Shown here one piece after another: positions 24,531 to 33,469 of a stretch of 64,000 nucleotides of DNA. A program made the translations under genes and the position numbers. The notes beneath the pieces were generated by a model. That model saw nothing but the letters and a program-made list of their open reading frames with translations. It searched no databases and was not told the origin of the DNA. Source of the DNA: Pedococcus cremeus. GTDB taxonomy: Bacteria > Actinomycetota > Actinomycetes > Actinomycetales > Dermatophilaceae. The DNA is taken from NCBI RefSeq assembly GCF_900111375.1, contig NZ_FOHB01000001.1, positions 558,001 through 622,000 on the forward strand, read 5' to 3'. Positions within the stretch are counted from its first letter, which is position 1. Every line of letters begins with the position of its first letter.

Positions 24531-25520
24531 CTAGTAGACGGTGACCCGGCTGCCCACCGGCATCAGGCCCCGCGCCCAGACCATGTCCATGGCGGGGTTG
24601 CTGACCCGGGCGCACCCGTGCGACGCGGGGTAGCCCGGCACCGAGGCCGCACCGTGGACCGCGATACCGCCGTTGAAGTACCGGGGACGCCACAGGTCGC
24701 CGAGCGGGCCCTTGTCGTTGCCGTCGACCACCCGGAACACCGAGTAGGTGCCGGGCGGCGTCACCGCGACGTGCTGCTGCCCGTAGGACTCGAACGGCTG
24801 ACCGCTGCCCGTGCTGGTGTTGAGGATCGTGGTCACCGCACCACCACGGACGACGAGGAGCACCTGGCGCTGCAGGTCGATCTCCACACCGGTGCCACCG
24901 ATGCGCGACTGCGGACGGGCGCCGGCCTCGAGGGCGCGGCGTGTCGCCGGCCCGAAGACCCCGTCGCGGCCAAGCCCGGCGGACTTCTGAAGGGCCATCA
25001 CGGCCTGGCTCGTCAGGTAGCCGTAGGTGCCGTCGGGCGTGCCGAGCCAGTAGCCGAACGAGGAGAGCCGCTGCTGCACGGCGAGGACGTAGGCCCCGCT
25101 GTCACCCGGCTGGAGCGTGTCGCCGGCGGTGGGGGGGGGCTTCACGGGGGGGGTGGGCTTGGGGGCCGAGGTGGTGGGCGTGGGCGCCGAGGTCGTGGGC
25201 TTCGGTGTCGCCGACGTGGGCCTGAAAGCAGAGGTCGTGGTCGGAGCAGAGGTCGTGGTCGGCTTGGGCGCCGTGGTCGACGGCGTGGTGGTGCCCGGTG
25301 CCGTGGTGGGCGCGTCCGAGCCGGTGGTCGGACCGCTGGTTGCCGGTGGTTCGGGCGCAGCCGGCGGGTTGGGTGCCTCGACCGTGCTGCCGGACCGGGG
25401 CTGGGCAGCGCTCTCGAGCGAGACCATGCCGCACCCGCTCAGCCCCAGGGCCAGCGCAGCGGCCGCCGCGGCGCCCCCTGTCGCCCGCCGTACCCCTGCC
25501 CGTCGCTGGTTGCGCGTCAT
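24531..25520 (-). CDS. Lipoprotein L,D-transpeptidase with Thr/Pro linker (copy 2)
   Basis: This 329-residue protein has a lipoprotein signal (LGLSGC), a long Thr/Pro/Ser/Ala-rich spacer of some 100 residues, a PG_binding_1 domain (LQPGDSGAYVLAVQQRL) and a YkuD domain with AVHGAAS and SHGCARVS (catalytic Cys). Its last 200 residues align with copy 1, including the ends SRVTVY and RRVTVY, so the pair arose by duplication. The spacer is coded by homopolymer tracts of eight and nine C. ATG at 25520 was chosen at the Met just before the basic signal region. Confidence 0.92.
   Translation of the reverse strand: MTRNQRRAGVRRATGGAAAAAALALGLSGCGMVSLESAAQPRSGSTVEAPNPPAAPEPPATSGPTTGSDAPTTAPGTTTPSTTAPKPTTTSAPTTTSAFRPTSATPKPTTSAPTPTTSAPKPTPPVKPPPTAGDTLQPGDSGAYVLAVQQRLSSFGYWLGTPDGTYGYLTSQAVMALQKSAGLGRDGVFGPATRRALEAGARPQSRIGGTGVEIDLQRQVLLVVRGGAVTTILNTSTGSGQPFESYGQQHVAVTPPGTYSVFRVVDGNDKGPLGDLWRPRYFNGGIAVHGAASVPGYPASHGCARVSNPAMDMVWARGLMPVGSRVTVY
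25131..25153. repeat. Poly-G tracts of nine and eight inside a coding region
   Basis: G9 (25131-25139) and G8 (25146-25153) lie within 23 bases, encoding the Pro-rich spacer of the lipoprotein transpeptidase on the other strand. A slip of one base in either would remove the peptidoglycan-binding and catalytic domains from the product. Confidence 0.9.
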
Positions 25521-25665
25521 CGCTGTCCCCGTTCCGACGCCTGCGTGACGCCTGTGTCCTGGACCGGCACCCATCCTGTGGGGGGTGGTGGCCAGGTCTG
25601 CCGCTGCCGCGCCGGGGTCGGGCGATCGTGAGCAGATCGCAACCTTCGGCACCAAGTCTGGTCGA

Positions 25666-25684
25666 CCGCCCCACCAGGGGGCGG
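25666..25684 (-). terminator. Terminator hairpin after the CitE-like gene
   Basis: CCGCCCC (25666-25672) pairs with GGGGCGG (25678-25684) around a five-base loop. It lies 41 bases past the CitE-like stop. A weaker outer pair, GCAACCTTCGG (25639) and CCGAAAGGTTGC (25712), surrounds it. Confidence 0.5.
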
Positions 25685-25724
25685 CCGCACCCACTCAGAC
25701 GCGCTGCTGGGCCGAAAGGTTGCG

Positions 25725-26612
25725 TCAGGTCGCGCTGGACTCCAGTGCGCGGATCGCCTCGTCGATGTCGAGCACCCGACGGGCCGTCTCGACGTGGAGG
25801 TTCTCGACCATCCGGCCGTTGTAGGTCACCACACCCGAGCCGGCGCCGTCCGCCCACGCCTGCAGGATCCCGCGCGCCTCCTCCACCTGCGCGTCGCTCG
25901 GGGCGAACGCGGCGTTGCAGGCCTCGACCTGTCCCGGGTGGATCAGCGTCTTGCCGTCGAAGCCCATCTGGCGGCCCTGCAGGCACTCGGCCTCGAAGCC
26001 CTCGGGGTCCTTGACGTTGTTGAAGACGCCGTCGAGGATCACCGTCCCCGTGGCCCGCGCCGCCAACAGGCACAGCCCGAGCCCCGCCATCAGCGGCTGC
26101 CGCCCGGGCACGTGCTCGGCGTGCAGCTCCTTGGCGAGGTCGTTGGTGCCCATCACCAGCACGGCCAGCCGGGCGGAGGCGCCCGCGATCTCCTCGCAGT
26201 GCAGCATCGCCTGCGGCGTCTCGACCATGGCCCAGAGCATCGTGTGCTCCGGAGCCCCGGCGGCCTCCATGGCTGCCACCAGCTGCCGCACCTCGTCGGC
26301 CGAGCCGACCTTCGGCACGACGATGCCGTCCGGACCGGCCGCACAGGCGGCCGCGAGGTCTTCCTCGTGCCACCGCGTGCCGATGCCGTTGACCCGGATC
26401 GTCAGCTCGCGCCGGCCGTAGTCGCCCGAACGCACTGCGGCACAGGCGTTCTCACGTGCCTGCTCCTTCATGTCGGGCGCGACGGCGTCCTCGAGGTCGA
26501 GGATCAGCGCATCGACGAGCAGGGTCTTCGCCTTCTCCAGGGCCCGCTCGTTCGAGGCGGGCATGTACAGAACCGACCGACGAGGCCGGTATGCCGCGTG
26601 CTCGCCGCTCAC
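25725..26612 (-). CDS. CitE-like / HpcH-HpaI CoA-ester lyase
   Basis: The protein has 295 residues with the CitE family motifs [34 protein letters not shown] (metal-binding Glu and Asp) and [13 protein letters not shown]. Such enzymes cleave malyl-CoA, citramalyl-CoA or related beta-hydroxyacyl-CoA esters. GTG at 26612 overlaps the upstream stop as GTGA, so the two lyase genes are coupled. The exact substrate is unknown; the pair fits the lyase pair next to acyl-CoA dehydrogenase in Streptomyces. Confidence 0.9.
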   Translation of the reverse strand: MSGEHAAYRPRRSVLYMPASNERALEKAKTLLVDALILDLEDAVAPDMKEQARENACAAVRSGDYGRRELTIRVNGIGTRWHEEDLAAACAAGPDGIVVPKVGSADEVRQLVAAMEAAGAPEHTMLWAMVETPQAMLHCEEIAGASARLAVLVMGTNDLAKELHAEHVPGRQPLMAGLGLCLLAARATGTVILDGVFNNVKDPEGFEAECLQGRQMGFDGKTLIHPGQVEACNAAFAPSDAQVEEARGILQAWADGAGSGVVTYNGRMVENLHVETARRVLDIDEAIRALESSAT

Positions 26613-27736
26613 TGCGCGCTCCCCTCGTTGCCGGACGACACGGCGACGTCCGCGACGTCCGCGCCGCCGTCGGGCACGGCGGCATACAGCTGCGCCAGCT
26701 CGGGGTCGGTGCGCGAGAGGCGCTCGGCGAGCTCGACGATCACCAGGCACTGCTTGAGGCTGGCGTCGTCCTCCATCTTGCCGTCGAGCATCACGGCCCC
26801 GGTGCCGTCGCCCATCGCCTCGACGACACGGCGCGCGTGCGCGACGTCCTCGGCCGAGGGGCTGAAGACGCGCTTGGCGATCTCGATCTGCACCGGGTGC
26901 AGCGACCACGTGCCGACGCAGCCGAGGAGGAAGGCGTTGCGGAACTGGTCCTCGCAGGCGACGACGTCCTTGATGTCACCGAACGGACCGTAGTACGGGA
27001 GGATCCCGTGCATCGCGCAGGCGTCGACCATGCGGGCGATCGTGTAGTGCCACAGGTCCTGCTGGTAGGTCGCACGGTCGGCGTGCACGGCGTCGTCGAC
27101 GCCGGCGGGCGGGTCCTGCCGCACGAGGTAGCCGGGGTGGCCGCCGCCGACTCGGGTGGTCTTCATCCGCCGGTCGGCCGCGAGGTCGGCCGGCCCGAGC
27201 GAGAGGCCCTGCATGCGCGGGCTGGCGCCGCAGATCTCCTCCACGTTGGCCATGCCACGGGCGGTCTCGAGGATCGCGTGCACGAGGATCGGACGCTGCA
27301 GCCCGGCGCGGGCCTCGAGCTGGGCCAGGAGCCGGTCGACGTAGTGGATGTCCTCCGGGCCCTCGACCTTGGGCACCATGATGACGTCGAGCTTGTCGCC
27401 GATCTCGGTGACGAGCGTGACCAGGTCGTCGAGCACCCACGGGCTGTCGAGGGCGTTGACCCGGGTCCACAGCTGGGTGTTCTCGCCGAAGTCGGTGGCC
27501 TTGGCGATCTTCACCAGGCCCTCGCGGGCGGCGACCTTCTTGTCGGCCTTGACGGCGTCCTCGAGGTTGCCGAGCAGCACGTCGACCGTGCCCACCATCG
27601 ACGGGATCTTGGCGGCCATCTTCTCGTTGCTCGGGTCGAAGAAGTGGATGACCCGGGAGGGCCGGGCAGGCACCTCGGTGACCGGTCGCGGAGCCCCCAC
27701 GGCGAGGGGCTTGAAGAAGTCCTTGGCGCTGCGCAT
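26609..27736 (-). CDS. HpcH/HpaI aldolase family, malyl-CoA lyase-like protein
   Basis: This 375-residue protein is the longer partner of the CitE-like gene. It has [18 protein letters not shown] at the start, a metal-site pattern [14 protein letters not shown] and a conserved Arg/Glu core ([15 protein letters not shown]). It most resembles the actinobacterial citrate lyase/aldolase proteins paired with CitE. ATG 27736 follows TAGCGT by seven bases, so the gene is probably leaderless. Together with MaoC (12226) and the acyl-CoA dehydrogenase (20341) it may act on branched dicarboxyl-CoA esters. Confidence 0.87.
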   Translation of the reverse strand: MRSAKDFFKPLAVGAPRPVTEVPARPSRVIHFFDPSNEKMAAKIPSMVGTVDVLLGNLEDAVKADKKVAAREGLVKIAKATDFGENTQLWTRVNALDSPWVLDDLVTLVTEIGDKLDVIMVPKVEGPEDIHYVDRLLAQLEARAGLQRPILVHAILETARGMANVEEICGASPRMQGLSLGPADLAADRRMKTTRVGGGHPGYLVRQDPPAGVDDAVHADRATYQQDLWHYTIARMVDACAMHGILPYYGPFGDIKDVVACEDQFRNAFLLGCVGTWSLHPVQIEIAKRVFSPSAEDVAHARRVVEAMGDGTGAVMLDGKMEDDASLKQCLVIVELAERLSRTDPELAQLYAAVPDGGADVADVAVSSGNEGSAQ

Positions 27737-27789
27737 GCGGCGGACGCTAGCGCAGACACCGCGAGGGCGGTTATGACACAGTTCACGGT

Positions 27790-28353
27790 GTGACCGAGCC
27801 CGCCGACACCACCGTCGAGCAGCCGCACGTCAACGTCACCGCGCTGTTCGCCGAGGCGGCCGGCAAGTCGGGGCTGCTGTGGGTCGACGTGCCCGGCGAC
27901 CGGGCCTGGCCGGCGTGGCACGCCTGGGCCGACGACACCGTCTTCATCGTCTCGGGGCCGGGCGAGCAGACGCTGCCCTGGCTGCCCGACGAGGTCCCCC
28001 TGATCCTGCGCAGCAAGGACACCGGCGGCCGGCTGCTGACCGTGCACGCGACCGTGCGCACCGTGGGCCCCGACGACCCGCAGTGGGAGACCGCGACCGA
28101 GGCGCTCAAGGGCAGCCGGCTCAACGCCACCGACGACCTCCTCACCCGGTGGTCCACCGAGTGCACCGTGCGGGCGCTGCGTCCCTACGGCACCCCGCTG
28201 GAGGCACCCGGCCACTACCGCGACACCTCCGGCGCCGCACCCGTCCCGCCCAGCGAGGCGACCACCACCGGGTGGCGCCCGTGGCACCTGGGCGGACGAC
28301 CGCTGCGCCGCCGCGGCACTCGCCTGCCCGACGACAGGGGCGGCGCCGGATAG
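27790..28353 (+). CDS. Conserved hypothetical protein, pyridoxamine-oxidase-like fold possible
   Basis: The protein has 187 residues with a central beta-rich stretch ([31 protein letters not shown], then [24 protein letters not shown]), compatible with a split-barrel fold but without clear FMN motifs. The C-terminal tail is basic and Pro-rich. GTG 27790 follows CACAGT by seven bases, so it may be leaderless. Its TAG stop forms the start of the next gene's -10 box. By position it may correspond to mycobacterial Rv1231c. Confidence 0.72.
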   Translation: MTEPADTTVEQPHVNVTALFAEAAGKSGLLWVDVPGDRAWPAWHAWADDTVFIVSGPGEQTLPWLPDEVPLILRSKDTGGRLLTVHATVRTVGPDDPQWETATEALKGSRLNATDDLLTRWSTECTVRALRPYGTPLEAPGHYRDTSGAAPVPPSEATTTGWRPWHLGGRPLRRRGTRLPDDRGGAG

Positions 28354-28363
28354 CCTTGCTCGC

Positions 28364-29638
28364 GTGAGCACCCCGTCGCGCGTCTTCGTCGGCCGCCTGA
28401 CCAGCCTGAGCGTGTTCGACCCGCTCGGCGACCAGGTCGGCCGCGTCCGCGACGTCGTCGTCACCTTCGGCGCCTCGCGTCGCCGGCCGCGCGCCATCGG
28501 CCTGGTGGTCGAGGTGCCCGGGCGCCGTCGGGTGTTCGTGCCGATGACCCGGGTCACCTCCGTCGACGGCGGCCAGGTCATCACCACGGGCCTGGTCAAC
28601 ATGCGCCGCTTCGAGCAGCGCACCAACGAGGTGCTCGTCATGGCCGAGCTGCTCGACCGGCAGGTCACCGTGCGCGACCCCGAGGGCGACTACACCGCCA
28701 CCGTCGAGGACATCGCGATCGAGCGCGAGCGCACCCGCGACTGGGTCATCTCCAAGGTCTTCGTCCGCCAGGGACCGGCGCGCGGCCACCTCGGCCCGTT
28801 CCGCCGCCGCCGCGGTGCCACGGTGCTCGTGCCCATCGAGGACGTCACCGGCATACACCGCTCCAGCCCGGCGCAGAGCGCCGCCCGCCTGCTCGAGAAC
28901 TACGACGACCTCAAGCCGGCCGACCTCGCCGAGGTGATCCACGACCTCCAACCCAAGCGACGCGCCGAGGTGGCGGCCGCCCTCGACGACGAGCGGCTCG
29001 CCGACGTGCTCGAGGAGCTGCCCGAGGACGACCAGGTGCAGATCCTCGCGACGCTGGAGCGCGAGCGCGCCGCCGACGTGCTCGAGGCGATGGAGCCCGA
29101 CGACGCCACCGACCTGCTCAAGGAGCTCACCCCGGAGCAGCGGGAGGAGCTGCTCGGGCACATGGAGCCCGACGAGGCGGCCCCGCTGCGACGGCTGCTC
29201 ACCTACGACGAGAACACCGCCGGCGGCATGATGACCACCGAGCCGGTCATCCTCGCCCCCGACGCCACGATCGCGCACGCCCTCGCGGTGGTCCGCAAGG
29301 CCGAGCTGTCACCGGCCCTGGCGTCGACCGTGTTCGTCTGCCGCCCGCCGCTCGAGACGCCGACGGGCCGGTTCCTCGGCATCGTGCACATCCAGCGGCT
29401 GCTGCGCGAGCCGCCGCACAACCCGATCGGCGGCATCCTCGACAAGGAGCTCGAGCCGCTGCGCCCGCACTCCCCCCTGGGCCAGGTGACCCGGGTGCTC
29501 GCGACCTACAACCTGACCGGTGTGCCGATCGTCGACGACGACGGACGGCTCGTCGGCGCGGTGACCGTCGACGACGTGCTCGACCACATCCTCCCCGAGG
29601 ACTGGCGCGAGGAGCGACACGAGGTGACCCGTGACTGA
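28364..29638 (+). CDS. PRC-barrel, MgtE_N and CBS domain protein without channel
   Basis: This 424-residue soluble protein has a PRC-barrel-like N-terminus (VGRVRDVVVTFG), an MgtE N-domain (DLAEVIHDLQPKRRAEVAAALDD and similar DLLKELTPEQREELLGHM repeats) and a CBS pair (MMTTEPVILAPDATIA, GVPIVDDDGRLVGAVTVDDVLDHIL). MgtE magnesium channels use the same N and CBS parts as a Mg2+ sensor, but no membrane domain is present. TAGCCT ends seven bases before GTG 28364, and its TAG is the upstream stop codon. The next gene overlaps by eight bases. Confidence 0.9.
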   Translation: MSTPSRVFVGRLTSLSVFDPLGDQVGRVRDVVVTFGASRRRPRAIGLVVEVPGRRRVFVPMTRVTSVDGGQVITTGLVNMRRFEQRTNEVLVMAELLDRQVTVRDPEGDYTATVEDIAIERERTRDWVISKVFVRQGPARGHLGPFRRRRGATVLVPIEDVTGIHRSSPAQSAARLLENYDDLKPADLAEVIHDLQPKRRAEVAAALDDERLADVLEELPEDDQVQILATLERERAADVLEAMEPDDATDLLKELTPEQREELLGHMEPDEAAPLRRLLTYDENTAGGMMTTEPVILAPDATIAHALAVVRKAELSPALASTVFVCRPPLETPTGRFLGIVHIQRLLREPPHNPIGGILDKELEPLRPHSPLGQVTRVLATYNLTGVPIVDDDGRLVGAVTVDDVLDHILPEDWREERHEVTRD

Positions 29639-30221
29639 GCGCGCCAGCCGCACCGTACCCGCCCGCCTCGACCAGCCCCGTGAGGCCCGGCGGGCGCTCC
29701 TGCCGCGCCCCGCCCTCTCGCAGGAGACCTTCGGGCGGTGGAGCGAGCGCTTCGCCCGCTTCATGGGCACGCCGCGCTTCCTCATCTACATGACGGCCTT
29801 CGTGGCCCTGTGGATCAGCTGGAACGCCTTCGGGCCGCGCGACCTGCGCTTCGACCCCTACGCCTTCATCTTCCTCACCCTGATGCTCAGCCTGCAGGCG
29901 TCGTACGCCGCGCCGCTCATCCTGCTCGCGCAGAACCGACAGGCCGACCGCGACCGGGTGGCCCTCGAGCAGGACCGCGCCCGCGACGAGCGGAACCTCG
30001 CCGACACCGAGTTCCTCACCCGCGAGGTCGCCGCTCTGCGACTCGCGCTGAGCGAGGCCGCCACCCGCGACTTCGTGCGCTCCGAGCTGCGCGGCCTGCT
30101 CGAGGAGCTCGAGGAGATGGAGGAGCGCCGCCTCGAGACGCGGCGGCGCGGCACCGGCCGTGACGGTGACGACAGCGAGCAGGAACCCACCGGTTCCTCG
30201 GCGGGGCAGCCCGCGACCTAG
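29631..30221 (+). CDS. DUF1003 membrane protein
   Basis: The protein has 196 residues with two membrane helices (FLIYMTAFVALWISWNAFG and YAFIFLTLMLSLQASYAAPLILLA), the DUF1003 core, followed by a charged coiled-coil helix rich in Arg and Glu (RDRVALEQDRARDERN). GTG at 29631 overlaps the CBS gene by eight bases, so they are translationally coupled. A magnesium- or membrane-linked role is plausible from the neighbour but unproven. Its TAG stop is part of the -10 box of mrp. Confidence 0.88.
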   Translation: MTERASRTVPARLDQPREARRALLPRPALSQETFGRWSERFARFMGTPRFLIYMTAFVALWISWNAFGPRDLRFDPYAFIFLTLMLSLQASYAAPLILLAQNRQADRDRVALEQDRARDERNLADTEFLTREVAALRLALSEAATRDFVRSELRGLLEELEEMEERRLETRRRGTGRDGDDSEQEPTGSSAGQPAT

Positions 30222-30230
30222 CATGGGGGC

Positions 30231-31376
30231 ATGTCCGCCCCTACTGCCCCCGTGACCGACGACGCCCTCTACGAGGCTCTCTCGACGGTCATCGACCCCG
30301 AGATCCGCAAGCCCGTGACCGAGCTCGGCATGGTCGAGAGCGTCTCGGTCGACGAGGCGGGGCACGTGGCGGTGACGATCCTGCTGACCGTGTCCGGCTG
30401 TCCGATGAAGGACACCCTGACGAAGGACACCACCGTGGCGCTCGCCAAGGTGCCCGGCGTCAACGGCGTCAAGGTCACCCTCGGGGTCATGAGCGACGAG
30501 CAGCGCACCACGCTGCGCCAGCAGCTGCGCGGCGGTGCCCCCGAGCGCGAGATCCCCTTCGCCCAGCCCAACAGCCTCACCCGCGTGTATGCCGTGGCCT
30601 CCGGCAAGGGTGGCGTCGGCAAGTCCTCGGTCACCGTCAACCTCGCCGCCGCGCTCGCCGAGAGCGGGCTGCGGGTCGGCGTCGTCGACGCCGACGTCTA
30701 CGGCTTCTCCGTGCCGCGCATGCTCGGCGTCGAGCACCGCCCGACGCAGGTCGACGACATGATCCTGCCGCCGGTCAGCCACGACGTGAAGGTCATCTCG
30801 ATCGGCATGTTCGTGCCCGGCAACCAGCCGGTCGTCTGGCGCGGCCCCATGCTGCACCGCGCGCTGCAGCAGTTCCTCGGCGACGTCTTCTGGGGCGACC
30901 TCGACGTGCTGCTGCTCGACCTGCCACCCGGCACCGGCGACATCGCGATCTCGGTGGCACAGCTGATCCCCAGCGCCGAGATCCTTGTCGTGACCACCCC
31001 GCAGCAGGCCGCCGCCGAGGTGGCCGAGCGCGCCGGCTCGATCGCCATCCAGACGCACCAGCGGATCGTCGGCGTCATCGAGAACATGAGCTGGCTCGAG
31101 CTGCCCGACGGCACGCGCCAGGAGATCTTCGGCTCCGGCGGCGGCCGGGCCGTTGCCGAGTCGCTCACCCGTTCGGTCGGCGCCGAGGTGCCGCTGCTGG
31201 GTCAGGTGCCCCTCGACACCAACCTGCGCGAGTGCGGCGACCAGGGCACCCCGGTCGTGCTCCGCGACCCCGAGAGCCCCGCTGCGGTCTCGCTGCGCGC
31301 GATCGCCCGCGGGCTGGGCACCCGGGCGCGTGGCCTGGCCGGGCGCTCCCTCGGCCTCACCCCCTCGGGCCGCTGA
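30231..31376 (+). CDS. mrp: Mrp/NBP35-type P-loop iron-sulfur carrier ATPase
   Basis: This 381-residue protein has an N-terminal DUF59/MIP18 domain (residues 10-85, with VSGCPMK) and a Mrp ATPase domain with the P-loop GKGGVGKSS (125-133), VVDADVYG and LLLDLPPGTGD. It loads Fe-S clusters onto target proteins. The C-terminal CxxC seen in some homologs is replaced by NMSWLELPDGT, as in many actinobacteria. TAGCAT ends six bases before ATG 30231, so the gene is leaderless. A bidirectional terminator follows. Confidence 0.94.
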   Translation: MSAPTAPVTDDALYEALSTVIDPEIRKPVTELGMVESVSVDEAGHVAVTILLTVSGCPMKDTLTKDTTVALAKVPGVNGVKVTLGVMSDEQRTTLRQQLRGGAPEREIPFAQPNSLTRVYAVASGKGGVGKSSVTVNLAAALAESGLRVGVVDADVYGFSVPRMLGVEHRPTQVDDMILPPVSHDVKVISIGMFVPGNQPVVWRGPMLHRALQQFLGDVFWGDLDVLLLDLPPGTGDIAISVAQLIPSAEILVVTTPQQAAAEVAERAGSIAIQTHQRIVGVIENMSWLELPDGTRQEIFGSGGGRAVAESLTRSVGAEVPLLGQVPLDTNLRECGDQGTPVVLRDPESPAAVSLRAIARGLGTRARGLAGRSLGLTPSGR

Positions 31377-31399
31377 CGCGGCATACCGCACCTCGTCTG

Positions 31400-31448
31400 C
31401 GCAGAGCCGCTCACGCCGCCTGTTCAGGCGGGCATGGGCGGCTCTGCG
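31400..31448. terminator. Nested hairpin terminator between mrp and tatB
   Basis: Outer arms (31400-31410 and 31438-31448) pair over 11 bases. An inner stem CCGCCTG-TT-CAGGCGG (31416-31431) sits inside. It separates two convergent genes and can serve both. Confidence 0.7.
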
Positions 31449-31470
31449 TATACGGAGTCGGGGAGCGTGG

Positions 31471-31824
31471 TCAGGTGGCGTCGAGGTCGTAGGGGGTCGG
31501 TCGCGTGGGGTCGTAGCCCCGCGTGGTGCTGCCCTGCGTCCCCCCGGCGACCGGCCCGTCGGCGTCGATCGGGGAGTCGTCGAGGAGCGCCTCACGCACG
31601 ATGCGCCGCGGGTCGTACTGGCGCGGGTCGTACTGGCGCCAGTCGATGTCGTCGAACTCCGGCCCCATCTGCTCGCGCAGCTGGCCCTTGGCCGCCTCGG
31701 CCATCCCCTTGGCCTGGCGCACCAGCCGGCCCAGCTTCGCGGCATACTCCGGCAGCCGCTCGGGGCCGAGGATGACCACGGCCAGCACGATCAGGAGGAT
31801 GAACTCCCACCCGGTGATGTTCAC
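31471..31824 (-). CDS. tatB: Sec-independent translocase subunit TatB
   Basis: The protein has 117 residues: an N-terminal membrane helix (WEFILLIVLAVVILGPERLPE) with the hinge Gly-Pro, then an amphipathic helix (LVRQAKGMAEAAKGQL) and an acidic tail with the repeat RQYDP-RQYDP (15-base tandem at 31611-31640). TatB hands Tat signal peptides to TatC. It lies 19 bases downstream of the HtrA-like gene in the SigE cluster, as in mycobacteria. Several proteins here carry Tat signals. Confidence 0.93.
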   Translation of the reverse strand: MNITGWEFILLIVLAVVILGPERLPEYAAKLGRLVRQAKGMAEAAKGQLREQMGPEFDDIDWRQYDPRQYDPRRIVREALLDDSPIDADGPVAGGTQGSTTRGYDPTRPTPYDLDAT

Positions 31825-31843
31825 GCGGTCAAACCTGCCCTTG

Positions 31844-33469
31844 TCACTGGTTGGTGGTGCCCTGCAGGGTCATCCTGACACTGATCTCCCGCGAACCGCG
31901 ACGCACCTTCATGGTGACCTCGTCGCCGACGCTCTTCGCTCGGATCAGCACCACCAGGTCGTCGGGGTCGGTGACGCGGTGGCCGTCGAACTCGACGATG
32001 AGGTCGCCGGGCTTGATGCCCACCTTGCCGGCGGGGCCGGTGGGGCTCACCGGCTGGCGCTGCTGGGCCGACGGCTCCAGGATCTTCACGCCGTCGGCCT
32101 TGTTGTACTGCCGGTCGAGGACGACGCCGATGATCGGGTGCTCGGCCCTGCCGGTGCGGATGAGCTGCTCGGCGGTCTTGCGCACCTGGTCGCTAGGGAT
32201 CGAGAAGCCCACGCCGATGTTGCCGGACTGCTCGCCCGAGCTGCCGGGGATCCGCGCGATCGCCGAGTTCACCCCGATGACACGGCCCTGCATGTCGAGC
32301 AGCGGGCCCCCCGAGTTGCCCGGGTTGATCGCGGCGTCGGTCTGGATGGCGTTGATGAACGACTGCTGGTCGCCGTCGCCGCCGGGGCTGACCGGGCGGT
32401 TGAGGGCGCTGACGATGCCGGAGGTCACCGTGTTCTCGAGGCCGAGCGGGGCACCGAGCGCGATGACCTCGTCGCCGACGACCACGTCGGACGAGGAGCC
32501 CATGACGAGCGGCTGGAGGTCACTGCGGCCGGTCTTGAGCACGGCGAGGTCGTAGGAGCCGTCACGGCCGGCGATGGTCGCGGAGACCTCGGTGCCGTTG
32601 GCCAGCTCGACCTTGATGGTGCCCGAGTCGGCGGCACCGGCCACGACGTGGTTGTTGGTGATGATGTGGCCCTGGTCGTCGGCGACGAAGCCCGAGCCGG
32701 TGCCGTTGCCGTCGGCGCCCTGCACCTTGATGGTCACCACGCTGGGCAGTGCCTTGGCCGCGATGTTGGCGATGGAGCCCTCGGGCCGCTGCGTCGCGCC
32801 ACTGCCGACCGTCGGCAGGGGCGAGGAACCGCCGAGGCGGCCGAAGCCGAGCCGGTCGGTCGAGCCCAGCCAGCCGCCGGCGAGACCGCCGAGCAGCCCG
32901 GCGAGCAGCGCGGTGACCGCCGCCACCGCGACCAGGGCGGCCCACGAGGGGCCCCGTCGGCGGGTGGCGCCAGGGGTCGTCGCGTGGTGCGACTGGGTCC
33001 AGTCGTGCGGGTCAGCCGCCTGCCCGGCGTCTGCCGCGGCGGCATCCCGGCCCCAGCCCTGGTGCCACTCCTGCTGGTCCCACTGCTGTTGGTCCCACTG
33101 CTGGTCCGGCTGCGGCGGCGCGGACTCGTGCCCGGCCCCTCGGCGGGCCCACTGCTCCTGCTGCTGTCCCCACTGGCCCTGCTGGTGGGCGGGGTGCCCC
33201 GCCGGCGGCGGGTCGTAGGTCCACGCGGGCTGCGGAGGGGTCTCACCCACCCCGGGCGGGGGCGGTGGCGGGATCATCTGGGTGTGGTTCAGGTCGACCG
33301 GCTGGGTCTGGTCGACCGGCTGGGTCTGGCCGACCGGCTGGGTCTGGCCGACCGGTCGCTCCGGGGCCTGGTCCGCGGCCGGTGCGGGCTCGTGCGCGGG
33401 GGCCGGCGGCGTCCAGGCGCCGTGGCCGTCCTCCGGCTGGTCGGGCCAGCGGTCGCGGGGCTCACTCAT
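31844..33469 (-). CDS. htrA: HtrA/DegP-like membrane-anchored serine protease with PDZ domain
   Basis: This 541-residue protein has a disordered, Gln- and Pro-rich cytoplasmic N-terminus (residues 1-165) with repeats PVGQTQ, one membrane helix (ALVAVAAVTALLAGLLGGLA), a trypsin-like domain with the triad His (TNNHVV), Asp (YDLAVLK) and Ser (GNSGGPLL), and a C-terminal PDZ domain (GIKPGDLIVEFDG). It degrades misfolded exported proteins. It lies at the end of the sigE-rseA cluster and was trimmed to ATG 33469. It is likely under SigE control. Confidence 0.93.
   Translation of the reverse strand: MSEPRDRWPDQPEDGHGAWTPPAPAHEPAPAADQAPERPVGQTQPVGQTQPVDQTQPVDLNHTQMIPPPPPPGVGETPPQPAWTYDPPPAGHPAHQQGQWGQQQEQWARRGAGHESAPPQPDQQWDQQQWDQQEWHQGWGRDAAAADAGQAADPHDWTQSHHATTPGATRRRGPSWAALVAVAAVTALLAGLLGGLAGGWLGSTDRLGFGRLGGSSPLPTVGSGATQRPEGSIANIAAKALPSVVTIKVQGADGNGTGSGFVADDQGHIITNNHVVAGAADSGTIKVELANGTEVSATIAGRDGSYDLAVLKTGRSDLQPLVMGSSSDVVVGDEVIALGAPLGLENTVTSGIVSALNRPVSPGGDGDQQSFINAIQTDAAINPGNSGGPLLDMQGRVIGVNSAIARIPGSSGEQSGNIGVGFSIPSDQVRKTAEQLIRTGRAEHPIIGVVLDRQYNKADGVKILEPSAQQRQPVSPTGPAGKVGIKPGDLIVEFDGHRVTDPDDLVVLIRAKSVGDEVTMKVRRGSREISVRMTLQGTTNQ
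33296..33358 (-). repeat. Tandem 18-base repeat coding for PVGQTQ in the HtrA N-terminus
   Basis: The unit GACCGGCTGGGTCTGGYC (plus strand) repeats about three and a half times. It codes for a Pro-Val-(Gly/Asp)-Gln-Thr-Gln repeat in the disordered cytoplasmic tail and is likely to vary in copy number between strains. Confidence 0.8.

Noticed and set aside
33296-33358. Tandem repeats as a CRISPR array
   Set aside because: The units are directly adjacent, in frame and code for a disordered protein tail.
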